A stretch of DNA of 64,000 bases, from contig RWJK01001247.1 of the NCBI GenBank assembly GCA_004335835.1, positions 3,027-67,026 on the forward strand, in the 5' to 3' direction. Shown here in pieces: positions 21,475-31,800 of the stretch (position 1 is the first letter of the stretch; each line of letters begins with the position of its first letter). Source of the DNA: Scenedesmus sp. ARA3. Taxonomy: Eukaryota > Chlorophyta > Chlorophyceae > Sphaeropleales > Scenedesmaceae. The notes below the pieces were generated by a model. The model was not told where the DNA came from and searched no databases. It saw only the letters and a list, made by a program, of their open reading frames with translations. The translations under genes were made by a program, and so were the position numbers.

Positions 21475-23504
21475 GCCAGGCGACTGCGGGCGGATCATGA
21501 CTGGTGGCACGCTGGGCGGCAACATCATTGCCAGCCAGATCCTGGGCTGGCCCGCTGCGCAGCTTTACAAGGACCTGTACAACCCCTCGTGAGTTTCATG
21601 ATCTTTTCAATGTCAAGATGAACCTGATTTCTTGGCAAAAACAATACTCAACACCGTCATTGCCAGCCAGATCCTGGACTGGCCCTCTGTGCAGCTCCAA
21701 CAAGACCTGTACAACCTGTTGTGAGCTTTTGCCCATCACTCTCTGCAGTGTCAGCTTCTTCTCTCAAACCCACATGTTTGTGCTGTTGCTCTGCTGCATC
21801 TACCTCCTCAACTGCTGACGTGTTGTATTACACGGGCTGTGGATTTGACATTACCCTTTCAGCACTCTCTCACTATGATCCTGCTTTGCATGTGGTTGCA
21901 GGCGCAAGCTGCGGGGCGGCATCCCAGGTCTTCCTGCCTGGTCTCCCCGCTACTTCAAGAACACCATCCAGAGCGCGCTGGACATGCTGCTGCCGCTGCC
22001 GCACTACGTGAGGGCAGCTGGTGACATTGAAAACCTTGCCAGGGGTGAAGGGGCCATCATCAACAGTGGCCTGCGCAAGGTGAGAATGTAAAAGGGCACC
22101 AATCGCTGCTGGTTTTGGATGAACGCCTGGTTTACTTCTTTGGTTACTGTTCTGTTGTGTGGTTGCTTATGTTATTGGAGTAATGTTGAGCGTGCCAGAT
22201 GCTGCCGCACTACGTGAAGGCAGCGGGTGGGATCGAGAACCTTGCACGGGGAGAGGGAGCCATCATCACCAGCGGCCTGCGCAAGGTGTTTTGTTGGATG
22301 TCATGAGATTTTCATTTGCAGCATTGTTGTTACTTTGCGGCTGCGGATCATCACTTGCATTCACATAGCAGTTGAAGCCCGCGTCGATGCTTCCAAGGGG
22401 CTGAACAACAGGCTGCGCACCATGGAAGACCCGTCAGGATCGGTTTGACGTGTGAGCGGCACACACAGACCTGTGGTGCCAGCCCTGCTGTAGCATATGT
22501 TGCGGCAGCTGCTATGCTTGGCTAGTGCTGTCCACAGAGCTCTGCTTGTGGAGTAGTGCGTTGGCTGAAAGCCATGATGCATCATACCTGATGCAGCTGT
22601 GTTGCTTGCTTCTTCTGATCATCATCGGTACAGCTTGCAACGCAGCTGCAGCATGTGTGCACCAGGGCACAGCCCCAGCATGCAGGTCATGTGATATTAC
22701 AACTCCCACACCAACACTCTCCCCGCACGCAAACAAATGCCACATGCATGCACAGCTGCATGTAGACCCACTGTGACATGATAGCACATCTTGCGCCATG
22801 AGTTCATGGGGGCACTCGCTAACTTCTGCGTCCAGAAGCAGCAGGTAGAGATATACACGCACACTGTAGATGCTGCAGCTGCTTGGCGTGCGGTGAATTG
22901 TGGAACAGCTTGTTTTTATATTATATAAACTATATATATAGTCAAACAGCTAGGGATTGTGTACAGCCTGCTGAGCTCGTGCACCAGGCTATTGACTCTT
23001 CTGTGAACGTGTAATATGCAAGCCTGCAGCATGAGCCTCCAGCGCCTTGACCAGCAACAGAGGCATAGCTGAACTATGTGTGCCACGCTGCTGCTGCTGC
23101 TGGTGCCCTCAGGCACTTGACAGCGCACAACGATGAGTTGCGGCAGGTGCAGCGTTGCACATCTGCTGTACGCTTGCTGCCTGCCCCAAACTCTTGTTCT
23201 TGTTCGGTTGCGGGTACATTTGTGTTGTAACAAAAAACCTGATGAAAGCGGCGTGCTTGGGCTTACTAACAGCCCTTTCATCTGCGCTGCACTGCTATCT
23301 TTCCTGCAGGTTGCTGTGTACAAGGATGACGCAGGTGAAGTCACGCGCATGAGCGGGCTGTGCCCTCACCTGGGCTGCCTGCTGCAGTGGAACCCCGAGG
23401 ACAAGGAATGGAACTGCCCTTGCCACGGCTCATGCTTTGACAAGCAGGGAGCAAACATCTGCGGCCCGGCGACAATCGACATGACGCAGCTGAAGTCCAA
23501 GTAA
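14263..23504 (+). CDS. FAD-dependent oxidoreductase with C-terminal Rieske domain, 14 exons
   Basis: A DAO-type flavin oxidoreductase fused to a Rieske [2Fe-2S] domain, the same layout as bacterial YhfW-type proteins; the substrate is unknown. Exons 14263-14497, 14857-14955, 15157-15294, 15939-16075, 17057-17243, 17738-17796, 18182-18290, 18839-19040, 19517-19685, 19995-20099, 20993-21074, 21480-21588, 21902-22079 and 23310-23504 join in frame to 667 aa. The N-terminus (MISSATRRCSTLGQ..., rich in Ser/Arg/Ala, few acidic residues) resembles an organelle transit peptide. Next comes the Rossmann motif VCIVGGGISGLTTAYLLAKA (exon 3), VVLLESRLIGSGQTGRS (exon 4) and a late FAD-contact segment GRIMTGGTLGGNIIA (exon 12). 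Exon 14 carries the Rieske ligands CPHLGC and CPCHGS. The gene is the richest here in duplicated exon fragments; the intact copy was chosen by frame and completeness. Confidence 0.9.
15338..15419 (+). repeat. 3' fragment of oxidoreductase exon 3 with donor
   Basis: A copy of the end of exon 3 (DVDADVCIV..., then LLTCWQKQ in a shifted frame) lies 50-130 bp downstream of the intact donor at 15294/15295 and keeps a GCAG/GT junction. A deletion in the GGGISG region would destroy the FAD motif. Confidence 0.88.
15590..15843 (+). repeat. Two upstream 5' fragments of oxidoreductase exon 4 with (CTG)n between
   Basis: Copies at 15590-15686 and 15749-15843 each start after CTGCAG and encode GKRVVVLESRLIGSGQTG, matching intact exon 4 at 15939. 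Both continue to PWHTSC and then hit a stop. Each is followed by a (CTG)n run (about 15690-15737 and 15848-15931) leading directly into the next acceptor. Confidence 0.93.
16160..16515 (+). repeat. Three downstream 3' fragments of oxidoreductase exon 4
   Basis: Near 16166-16218, 16318-16374 and 16462-16514 the codons for FSSLERWTNREQRQQ plus a GTG(T/A)TG- or GTGTGG-type donor recur after the intact donor at 16075. Sequence decays progressively; the last reads YGSLGRWTSREQRQQ. Confidence 0.92.
16758..17010 (+). repeat. Two upstream 5' fragments of oxidoreductase exon 5
   Basis: Copies start after acceptors at 16757 and 16907 and encode VAVSNAEAINFVESVV and VAVSHAEAIHFVDSVV, then ISCGFS. The intact exon begins at 17057 (VGVSNAEAINFVESVV). 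Each copy loses homology after the CPNF/CANL position. Confidence 0.92.
17408..17480 (+). repeat. Downstream 3' fragment of oxidoreductase exon 5
   Basis: The end of exon 5 (GCGGTGCCTGG, SRSGDAS, donor GAG/GTG) recurs about 235 bp after the intact donor at 17243, followed by a short (GT)n run. Confidence 0.85.
17862..17893 (+). repeat. Downstream 3' fragment of oxidoreductase exon 6
   Basis: Codons for VAGLDVNMV with donor GTGCGC recur about 95 bp after the intact donor at 17796. Confidence 0.85.
18037..18068 (+). repeat. Ten-base minisatellite in an oxidoreductase intron
   Basis: Four near-perfect units of CAGCTCCTGG (one with a G-to-A change) lie in intron 6. Confidence 0.8.
18547..18780 (+). 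repeat. Two upstream 5' fragments of oxidoreductase exon 8
   Basis: Copies from 18547 and 18717 encode GNYGDMMYKTTRMHKA and GKYGGRIYETTRMRKA, matching intact exon 8 at 18839. Both are followed by the same GTGAC(A/C)...TCTCTGCAGCTGG segment; the second is preceded, and the intact exon is also preceded, by (CTG)n and GCATGCAG. Confidence 0.92.
19186..19262 (+). repeat. Downstream 3' fragment of oxidoreductase exon 8
   Basis: Codons for GCVLASASAVTISILNSA recur about 150 bp after the intact donor at 19040 (intact: GYVLATASPVTSSILDSA). Confidence 0.88.
19289..19470 (+). repeat. Two upstream 5' fragments of oxidoreductase exon 9
   Basis: Copies from 19289 and 19408 begin after (CTG)n-CCGCAG acceptors and encode RYVVALKILKNSGYQPGVYY and a shortened RYVVALKI...SGYQPGVYY. 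The intact exon starts at 19517 and continues to the ALITPGKASTKM segment, which both fragments lack. Confidence 0.93.
21378..21472 (+). repeat. Long (CTG)n microsatellite ending at the exon-12 acceptor
   Basis: An almost pure CTG run of about 95 bp (over 30 units) ends in TGCCAG at 21479, directly before oxidoreductase exon 12. It occupies the position where a polypyrimidine tract is expected. Confidence 0.95.
21655..21724 (+). repeat. Downstream 3' fragment of oxidoreductase exon 12
   Basis: Codons for IASQILDWPSVQLQQDLYN plus a TTGTGAGC donor recur about 70 bp after the intact donor at 21588 (intact: IASQILGWPAAQLYKDLYN). Confidence 0.9.
22199..22285 (+). repeat. Downstream 3' fragment of oxidoreductase exon 13
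   Basis: Codons for MLPHYVKAAGGIENLARGEG and then IITSGLRK recur about 120 bp after the intact exon 13 end (22079) and keep the AAG/GTG donor. The copy is long and clean enough to be spliced. Confidence 0.92.
22905..22942. repeat. AT-rich stretch in the last oxidoreductase intron
   Basis: A short block of TATA-type alternation lies in the 1.2 kb intron 13 and stands out from the GC-rich surroundings. No function can be read from it. Confidence 0.6.
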
Positions 23505-24719
23505 AGGGCGCAGGGGTGGAGGGGTGCCTTGGGCTGCCTGCTGTGATAAAAGCTGCTGTGGAGGCGGCGCGGCTGAAAATGCCAGGCGCAGCTGTTAACA
23601 TGCTGCGCCACAGCATGCAGAACGTGTTGCTATGCAGGCGGCCGCTTGCACCCCGTGAGTGATGTTGGTATTGGGAATTTGCCGATGAACAGGCCAGACA
23701 TGCATGCAGCCGCTGGTGGCACCGATGTGCACCAGCTGTTGAGGCTTACATTAGTACAAGGTTGTGGCAGCAGAGGCTGAAGATTGGCGCGCAGAACTGT
23801 TTGTACCAAGAAAAGACCAGCTGAGCAAGCTGTCAACGGGGTGTGGCGGGCTGACAAGCATACTAGTGTTGTGCATTGTTGCACACAGTAGGGCAAGTTG
23901 CATGTTGAGTTGAGCGTTTTGCCACCATTTGGCGCGCACTGTGTACGTGTGCAGTTGCAGCGCACATGCTCTGGCCCTGGTGCTATTAAGCATCGATGCT
24001 GAGCCTCGGGATGGAGGGTGATAGCTGGGTCCAAGTGGCTCTGCATTGCTGATTTTGCATGTGGCTAGCACTGTGCTAGGCTGTCCCTGCTCAAACTGGC
24101 ATAGCTGCCAGTCAGGGTTGCTAGTTTGTTTGATACGCTGGGCATGTGAGATAGCAAACAGATGTGGTTGCGTGCTGTCCCTGGCATGGAGTCATGCTGC
24201 ATGACAGCGCCTGCAGAAGGAGCCGCTAGCGGGGTTGCTTATGCATAGTTGTAAGGAGACACGAATGAAGCTGCAGAGGAGTAATACTCTAGTGCATTTT
24301 GTAACATGCGTTGTTACATGCACTTGCCACCTTTCTGTGGGGCCCAAGGTTCAAAGAAACAGGTGCCCACTGCAAGCCGGCTGCACAGCTGCGGAATGCA
24401 CAACCTGAGCTTGATTACATGCATTGCACACTGACGAGCAGCAGCTGAATATACTGCTTTGTAAATCATGCAACTGCATGCTGAGAAACGACAGGAAGGG
24501 AACCGCGTTCGACCTGCAATTCAGCCAGCGATCCACACAAGCATGGGGCAAATGGATGCACCCCAGGCTGAGCTCACACACGAGCCCAGATGGCATGCAT
24601 TTTGCCAGTGCAACCTGTGTGTAGCTGCAGAGATACCAATGGGTGTGACAGCTGCACATCAGCTAATCAGACATCAATAGTCTACAAACACACAGCAGCA
24701 CCAAACAGAATGGTGCCTG
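23505..24719. other. Convergent 3' region with opposed TGTAA signals
   Basis: This 1.2 kb lies between the stop codons of the oxidoreductase (plus) and the giant protein (minus). No coding region is evident. TGTAA occurs on the plus strand at 24300-24304, and on the minus strand at 24314-24318 and 24415-24419, so both transcripts probably end here with overlapping 3' UTRs. Confidence 0.6.
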
Positions 24720-27700
24720 CTACTGGCCCCTCAGGCTGCGCAGGATCTCCTCTGTGCATCCCAGAAGCTCAGCTGCACCCACAGCCCCTCCACTGCTGCT
24801 TTGTGCTGCTGCTGCTGCTGCCGCCGCATCACCAAATGTTCGGCGCTGCTGCACCAGCTCGAAGCTGCTGGCTGCAGCACTCTTTGCTGCTGCTGCTGCT
24901 GCTGCTGACCCAAAGCAACGTTGCTGCTGTTCACTCGCAGCTGCAACCTGGTCCTGCCCTTGAGCCTGCTGCAGGCCGAATGCACCTAGGCCTTGGCCCA
25001 TGTCATTGGCGCTGCTGCTGCATTTGCTATCTTTCACTGCAGCCTTTCCATCGTCAGCCCTGCCAAAGCTTATGCTGTGTGCTGTTGCCCAGGCAAGGCT
25101 GCCAGGCAGGGTGCTGGCAACACCTCCTGCACTGCGGCTGGAATGCTGCTGCCACTGCTGCTGCTGCTGCTGTTGCTGCTGTTGCTGCTGCTGTTGGAGT
25201 ACAAATGATGTGATAGGGAAGCTACCCCCAGCACTGCGCGCACCTTCTCCACCAACACCCATCAATCCAGCAGCAGCAAACCTGTCTTCCTGCTGCTGCA
25301 GCTGCTGCTGCAGGAGCAACGGCGCAGCGCCAGCTGCTACATTAGGCAGCGCCCCATTCAGTGCCAGTTGCAGCTGCAGCTCCTGCTGCTTGATGGTCCT
25401 GCGCTGCTGCTTGATGATCGCCTTTGCCTGGGACCAGCCGCTGCGCATCGCAGCAACCTCAGCCAGCACCTGCGGCAGCACGACACAACAGCAGCAGCGA
25501 CAGCCTCAGCAATTGATCCATGGCTGTTGTAAGGACACATAAGAAACACTGCTTGGTTCTCCTGCTGTAGCCAAGTGCAGTAGCCAAGTGCCGCACCTTG
25601 TTCTGCTGGCTGGCCAGCCGCCCCTGCAGCGCTGCCAAGCTCCCCTGCAGCTGCTGCACTGCCTGGTCCTTCAGCGCCAGCTGCTCAGCCAGCCGCCCAG
25701 CCTCCAGGCCATGCTGCGCTGCAGCAGCCTCGCCAGCTGCCCGCTGCTCCTGCAGCTGCTGCTGCACGCCCTGCAGCTGCTGCTGCAGCTGCAGCACGGC
25801 GGCCTGCTCGCTGTGCAGCTGCTGCTGCGTGCGGAAGCGCTCCTTCTCTGCTGCGATTGCCTGCTGCGTGATGCTCATGTTCTGGTCACGCGTAGCATTG
25901 GTAGCAAATGCCAGCTGGCCCTGAGTTGAGTCCAAGCTCTGTTTCAGCGCATGAACTGCTTGCGTTTGCTGGTTGAGCTTGTCGCTGCACCTCCTGAGCT
26001 GCCCAGCCAGCTCCTTCGCCTGAGCCTTGCTGGCTGCCAGCTGCTGCTGCAGCTCGGCTTCCCGCGCCTCCTGCTGCTGCTGCCGCTGCTGCGCCTGCTG
26101 CAGCTGGTGCTCCAGCGACTGCTGCTTCAGCTGCTGCTCAAGCTGCTGCTGCGCCTGCTGCAGCTGCATCTGCTGCAACTGCTGGGTAGCCTCGTCAGCG
26201 CTGCTGGCTGCCTGGTCGAGCTGCTCCTGCATCACTGCTGCTGCTGCTTGGTGCTCCCTGGCAAGCACGGATAGCTGCTGTGTGTGGCTGCTGGATTGTT
26301 GCTCCAACTCCTGCTGTTGCTTCTGCACCACCTGCAGCAGGCATCCAATATGTGGTCATTTGCCGTTGCAGTGGAAAGCTAGGAACATCTTGTACCGACC
26401 TGCGTATGTTTGCTAAATGTGTGCAGGTGGTGTAAATGTACCGCAGCATGCTTTTCAATGTCACATGTCCACGCACTGCTTAACCACTGCACCTTGTGCC
26501 AGAGCAGAGCTGCACATCAGTGTGCCTGCACATCCCACCAAACTCACCAGCTCTAAGCCAGACTTTCCGGCCAGCGCTGCTTCCAGCTGCTGCTGCAGAT
26601 CTACAAGCTGCTGCTGCAGCTCCACCATGCCTGCCACCTGCTGCTGCTCTTGCTGCTCCTGCTGCTGCAGCACAGCCAGCTGCTGCTGAGCCTGCTGCAG
26701 CTCTGTGGCTGCTGCAGCCTTGCTTTCCTGCAAGGCCCAGCACCGCCACTTCCCAAAGCAGCTCAACAAGAAGCCATGCTCCCGCCGCGCCTGCAGCTGT
26801 TGTAACCGCACATGCCGCGAGTGTGCTGCGGTTGCTGCAGCAGACAGCCGCTGCCAGCGCAGTGCTACCCGCAGCATCAGCTGCTGCGACTCCTGACTGC
26901 GCTGTGCAGCACCCACTCGAGCCTCAACAATGCTTTGGCTCCATGCAGCCCAGCAGCTGCGCATCAGCTGCGTAGTGCAGAGCTGCTCTGCCTTTGCCAG
27001 CTGCTGCTTCTTATGGCTGCGCTGCTGCACGATGCGCGCCAGCGCCTGCAGCACCTGCTGCAGCAGCCAGCGCTGCCGCTCCGCTGCCATGCCCTCTGCT
27101 GTGCTGCGAGCCGCAGCAGCACGGTGCGTCTGCAGCCACCACGCCTGTGTTACTCGCAGCAGCAGCACCTGCTGCTTCATGCGGCGGTACTGCTGCGCAA
27201 GGTGCAGCAGCGCTGGCTCGTCAACGCCCTCCGGGTGCTGCTGCTCAAACTGTGCTTGCTGCACATACTGCTGCCATGCCGACCACGCTTTGCGCTTACA
27301 GAAGCGCTTGCAGTGGACTGAGGCAGCTGCCAGCCGCAGCTCCTGCTCATCCCTCACCTGCAGGCACAAGGCCAGAAGCAGCAGCCAGAGAAAAGTACAG
27401 GGTCAAGCAGCATTCTCACACACTGTGGCGCTTGACAGTTCGCACCAACTACAAAGAGCTTAGCAAAAGCAAGCACTGCACCAGCAAAGAAAGCACCAGT
27501 TGTGCACCAGCAAGCGTGACACAAAGTTTCCAGTGACTCACTGAAAGGCACTATCCACCTCCGCACAGCATGGCTTGCCCACCTGCAGCAGCTGCTGCCA
27601 CCTGTTCCACGCCTTCACCAGCAGCCAGCGCCGCCGCAGCTTCTGCGCCCGAGCCACACCTAGGAAGCTCATCTGAAGCTCCACAGGCACATTTGCCACA

Positions 27701-28793
27701 TTTGGCACCAAGCTGCTGCCAGCAGCAGCAGCAGCAGCAGCAGCAGCACCTGCTGCTGCAGTAGGCCTGGTGGTGGTGTGGCCTGAGCTTAGGGAGTGCT
27801 GCCTGCTGAAACTTTCCTGCAAGCTGCCAGTGCTGAGGCTCAGGTGGCGGCTGGAACGCCTGCCAGCAGTGCTGAGCTGCTGCTGCTGCTGCTGCGGGCT
27901 GTGATGTGGTGTGTCAGCAGCGCCGTGGTCAAACCATGCAGCTGACCTGGGGCTGTTGGCAGCTGACTGGCGAGATGCCCTTCGCAGCAGCGCTGCAGCA
28001 TCCTCCACACCAGGTGCTGCTGCTGCTGCTCCTCGCATTAAGCTGCTGCCACGCTGCTGCTGCCAGCTTACTCTGGCACTGCTGGGCAGTGATGCCGCTG
28101 CTGCAACTGGTGTGTTGGCTGCTTCTGTCGTGCCCCAAGATGACAGCCTGGGGCTATGCTGCTGCTGCGTGATGCGAGGCGACATCGCTGCTAGTGCTGC
28201 TGCCTCAGCTTCAAGCACCATGCTCCTGCTGCTCTGCCTGCCAGGCTGGCTGAATGCCCTCTTGCCCTCAGCTACATCAGCCCAGGCAGCAGCCACTGCT
28301 GCATCACTCGCTGAAAGCCTCTTGCTGCTGCCAGCAGCAGGTGCTAGCAGCGCACTGACTTCACTGTCACTGGATGAACCAGATGATGCAGCTCTTGCGG
28401 CAGACTGCCTCTGCTGTTGCTGATGAGTGGAGCTCCTAGACAGCACTGGGCTCAGCCTTGCTGACAGTGACCGCAAGCTGCCCTGCTGGCTGCCAGGTTT
28501 GGGGCTCAGCGCAGAGATGGCTGCATCTAGGGCAGCAGCAGCTGCTGCTGCAGGCGATGGGGCATATGAGGAGCCGCCCTGTTGCTGTTGCTGGCTGCAA
28601 GGAGGCAGCTCGACAGACAGGGACAGCGACTTGGATCGCTGCGCTGCTTGCCGCTGCTGTTTCAAAGCAGCGCTGCTGCTGCTCCAGCTCCTCGACAGCT
28701 GCCCAGCACCAAACTCACTGCAGCCGCCACCTCTGCCTGCGTTACTCGCAGGAGTGCTACACCTGTTGCTGCTGCTTCTGCCTGCACACGCTG

Positions 28794-28824
<31 letters not shown>

Positions 28825-31800
28825 TTGCTGCTCCGCCTCTGAGCAAGAGGATGGTGATGATGGCAGCTGCACACCCAGTTGCCGTGCTTGCTGTGCGTAG
28901 AAGCCCCAGTGGGACAGCACGCGGCGGCAGCTGCGAGCAGCCCAGTGGCTGATGGCGGTGTTGTTCTGAGCCACTGCCAGCCTGCATGCACAAACAACAA
29001 CACGCATGCATTGTTGTTCTGCTTCAGTTGGATGCTCACATGCAATCGAGAGCGTGCATGTCACGTGGTGAGCCTGCTAGCGGTCTGTGCAGGTGGAGCA
29101 CATTCCTGGTGCAGTGCTGTTACAGTACATGAGCTGCATTTTGCATTGCAAGCAGCACCCACATCGCGCAGGTTTGGCTGCAACACGCGCAATGTTAGTT
29201 GTTCCTCACTTTATCAATCAAGGGCACCGCAGGTCCATGCTCACCGTTGCATCCACACCAGCTGCAGCCATGCTGTCATCACTGCACGCCTCTGCAGCCG
29301 CTGCCGCCTGAGCTGCAGCACCTGCAGCTGCCGCTGCTGCACAGCAGCAGCCTTCCATGACCTCACAGCCCGCCGCTGCATGGCGCGCTGGCACTGCTGG
29401 CTGGCTTGCAGTTTCACAGCACGCCATGCTGCCGCTGCCCCTGCAGCTTCCCTGAAATGCCCACGGATGCGGCGGCACAGGCTGGCTTTTGCCAGTGCCT
29501 CTGCTGCTGCTTGGCGTGCTTGCTGCGCCTCCTGAGCGGTTAGCTGTGCCCGCACCTACGGCAGCAATCATCACCAAGCAGGCACTAAGCAAGCAATCGA
29601 CAGCAAAAAGCAGTGTTGACACGGCTGCTGCCCTTTCCTGCTGTGCCACCTTTGCTGCTATACACTACCCCTTGAAGTCGTGCCGTCTCTCACCTGCTCG
29701 ACTTGTTCTCGAAGCTGCTCGTTCTGCTGCGCCTGCTGCACTGCCAGGCCTCCAGTCTCGTGCAGCATCTGCTCAGTGGCCTGCAAGCTGGCTTGGGTGT
29801 GCTGCAGGGCTGCCTCCAGCTGCTCGCTCAAAACAGCCTGCAGCACAGCACAGTGCGACAAGAGCACATTTCTCACAAGCGTGCCCGCCAGTGCTCTTAC
29901 ACTTATGCAGTACAGCTGAGAACAGACCATAGCATTGGCAGGTCTGACATGCACGCCTCGAACAACAGCAAAGCACGTATCCCAAGGATTGTGCAGCCCC
30001 TCATCAGTCCATATCATACCTTGTGCTGCAGCTGCTCCACCTGGCCTCTCCCAAGCTCTAGCTCCTTTTCAAGTGCAGCCTTCTCCACAGCCAAGGCCAC
30101 CAGCCGCTCCTGCAGCTCAGCTAGCAGCGCAGCCCTGCGCTCGCCCGGCGAAGCAGGCCTGGCAGCACCCAGAGCCGCTGCTGCCTCACTGCTTGGCCGT
30201 AGCACAGCTGGCCCCGCCTCTGCAGCGGCAGTTGCTGCTGGGGCGACATTTGTGCTTGGCAGTCTGCCCGAGCTGCTGCCATCCGCTGCTGCTGCAGCAA
30301 CAGCTGCAGCCACGGCTGCGGTGGCTGCGGCGGCGCTGTTGCGGCCTGCGTGTGACGCATGCTGCAGTGGAGATGCTGACGGCAGCACAACTCCAGCCAG
30401 CTGCCGCGCCAGCAGCCCTCCAGCATCACCTGTCAGGCTGCTGGACCTGCGGCCAGGAGATTGCACTGGACTAGCTACTATGCCAGCTGTCCCGTCAGCA
30501 ACTGCTGTCCCTCCTCCTGCTGCTGTTTGTAATGATGTGTTTGGTCCTTGCACAGATGCGCTGCCAGGCGTCCACGTGGCAGCTTCATTTGCTTGTACCG
30601 ATGCCCTTCCAGCAGCGACAACACTGTCCCTTCCTGGGCTGTCTGCCGCAGCAAGCACTGGCTGCAATGCAGCGAGCAAAGCAGCAGGCAGCCGCATCAG
30701 CTCTGCAGAAGTCGGCGCGCTGCTGCTGTCAGTTGCTTTGGTGCCAGCTGTTGACTGGGCTGCTGTAGATGCTGCAGCGGCTGCAGCAGCTGCAGCAGCA
30801 GCGGCATGCAGATCCAGCGCAACCCCAGCTGCTGCTGCAGCAGGCGCTGACGCATGCCCAAGCGATGCTGTCCCTGCACTTCCAGTGAAGGGGCTACCAG
30901 CCGTAGATGCTGCAGCTGTAGATGCAGCTGCAACAGCAGCAGCAACTGCGGCAGCAGTCTGTGGATCCAGCCCAGCCAGAGCCTGCTTGAACAGCGCCTG
31001 CTGATACATTGCTGCATGACCTATTGAACCAGGGGCACTGCTGCCTGCTGGAGTGCTGCCATTAGTTGAAGGAGCAGCACTCGAGCTGAGCGCTGCAGTA
31101 GAAGAGCCTGCTACAGCAGCTGTCCTTGAGCTAGGTGCTGCTGACGGCAAGTTGGCGATCATTGAGACACCACTGAGTGATGACTCAGCGCTGCGCACCC
31201 TGCGCAGTGCTGCTGCTGCTGCAGCTGCTGCTGCGTCACCCTGCTGCTGCGACATAGGCGGTGGCGGCGCAAGAGCCAACTGCTGCTGCTGCTGTTGCTG
31301 ACTGCCTGCGGCTAGCTGCTGCTGCAACTGTTGGAGCTGCCCTTGCTGCAGCTGCTGCAGCAGCTGGCCCATGATCTGCTGCTGCGGCTGCAGGTTCCAA
31401 TCATCTAGTGTGAGCCTCTTCGCGCCAGCCGGCCCAGGCCCAAGCGGGCTGCTGCTGCCTGTTACTGAGCACGCGGCAATAGAAGAGTCTGGCCCAGGCA
31501 GTAGAGCAACATCAGCTGGCTGCTGCTGCAACAGCACCAGCTGCTGTTCCGTCTGCTGCTGCTGCTCCTGCTGAGCAGTGGCAAGGGCTGGCAGATCTGC
31601 AGTGGCCTGCTGCTGCTGCTGTTGTTGCTGCAGTGCTGCAGCCAGCCTGCTGATCCCTGCGCCCTGCAGATTCATGGAGCTGGACACTGCCACCGACTGG
31701 AACAGCCGCTGCCGCAGTGGGCTCAGATCCACGCTGCTGACAGTGCTGCTGGGCCTGCTGCCATCACGGCTTCTGTTTCCATGTGTGCCAGGGCTGGCAC

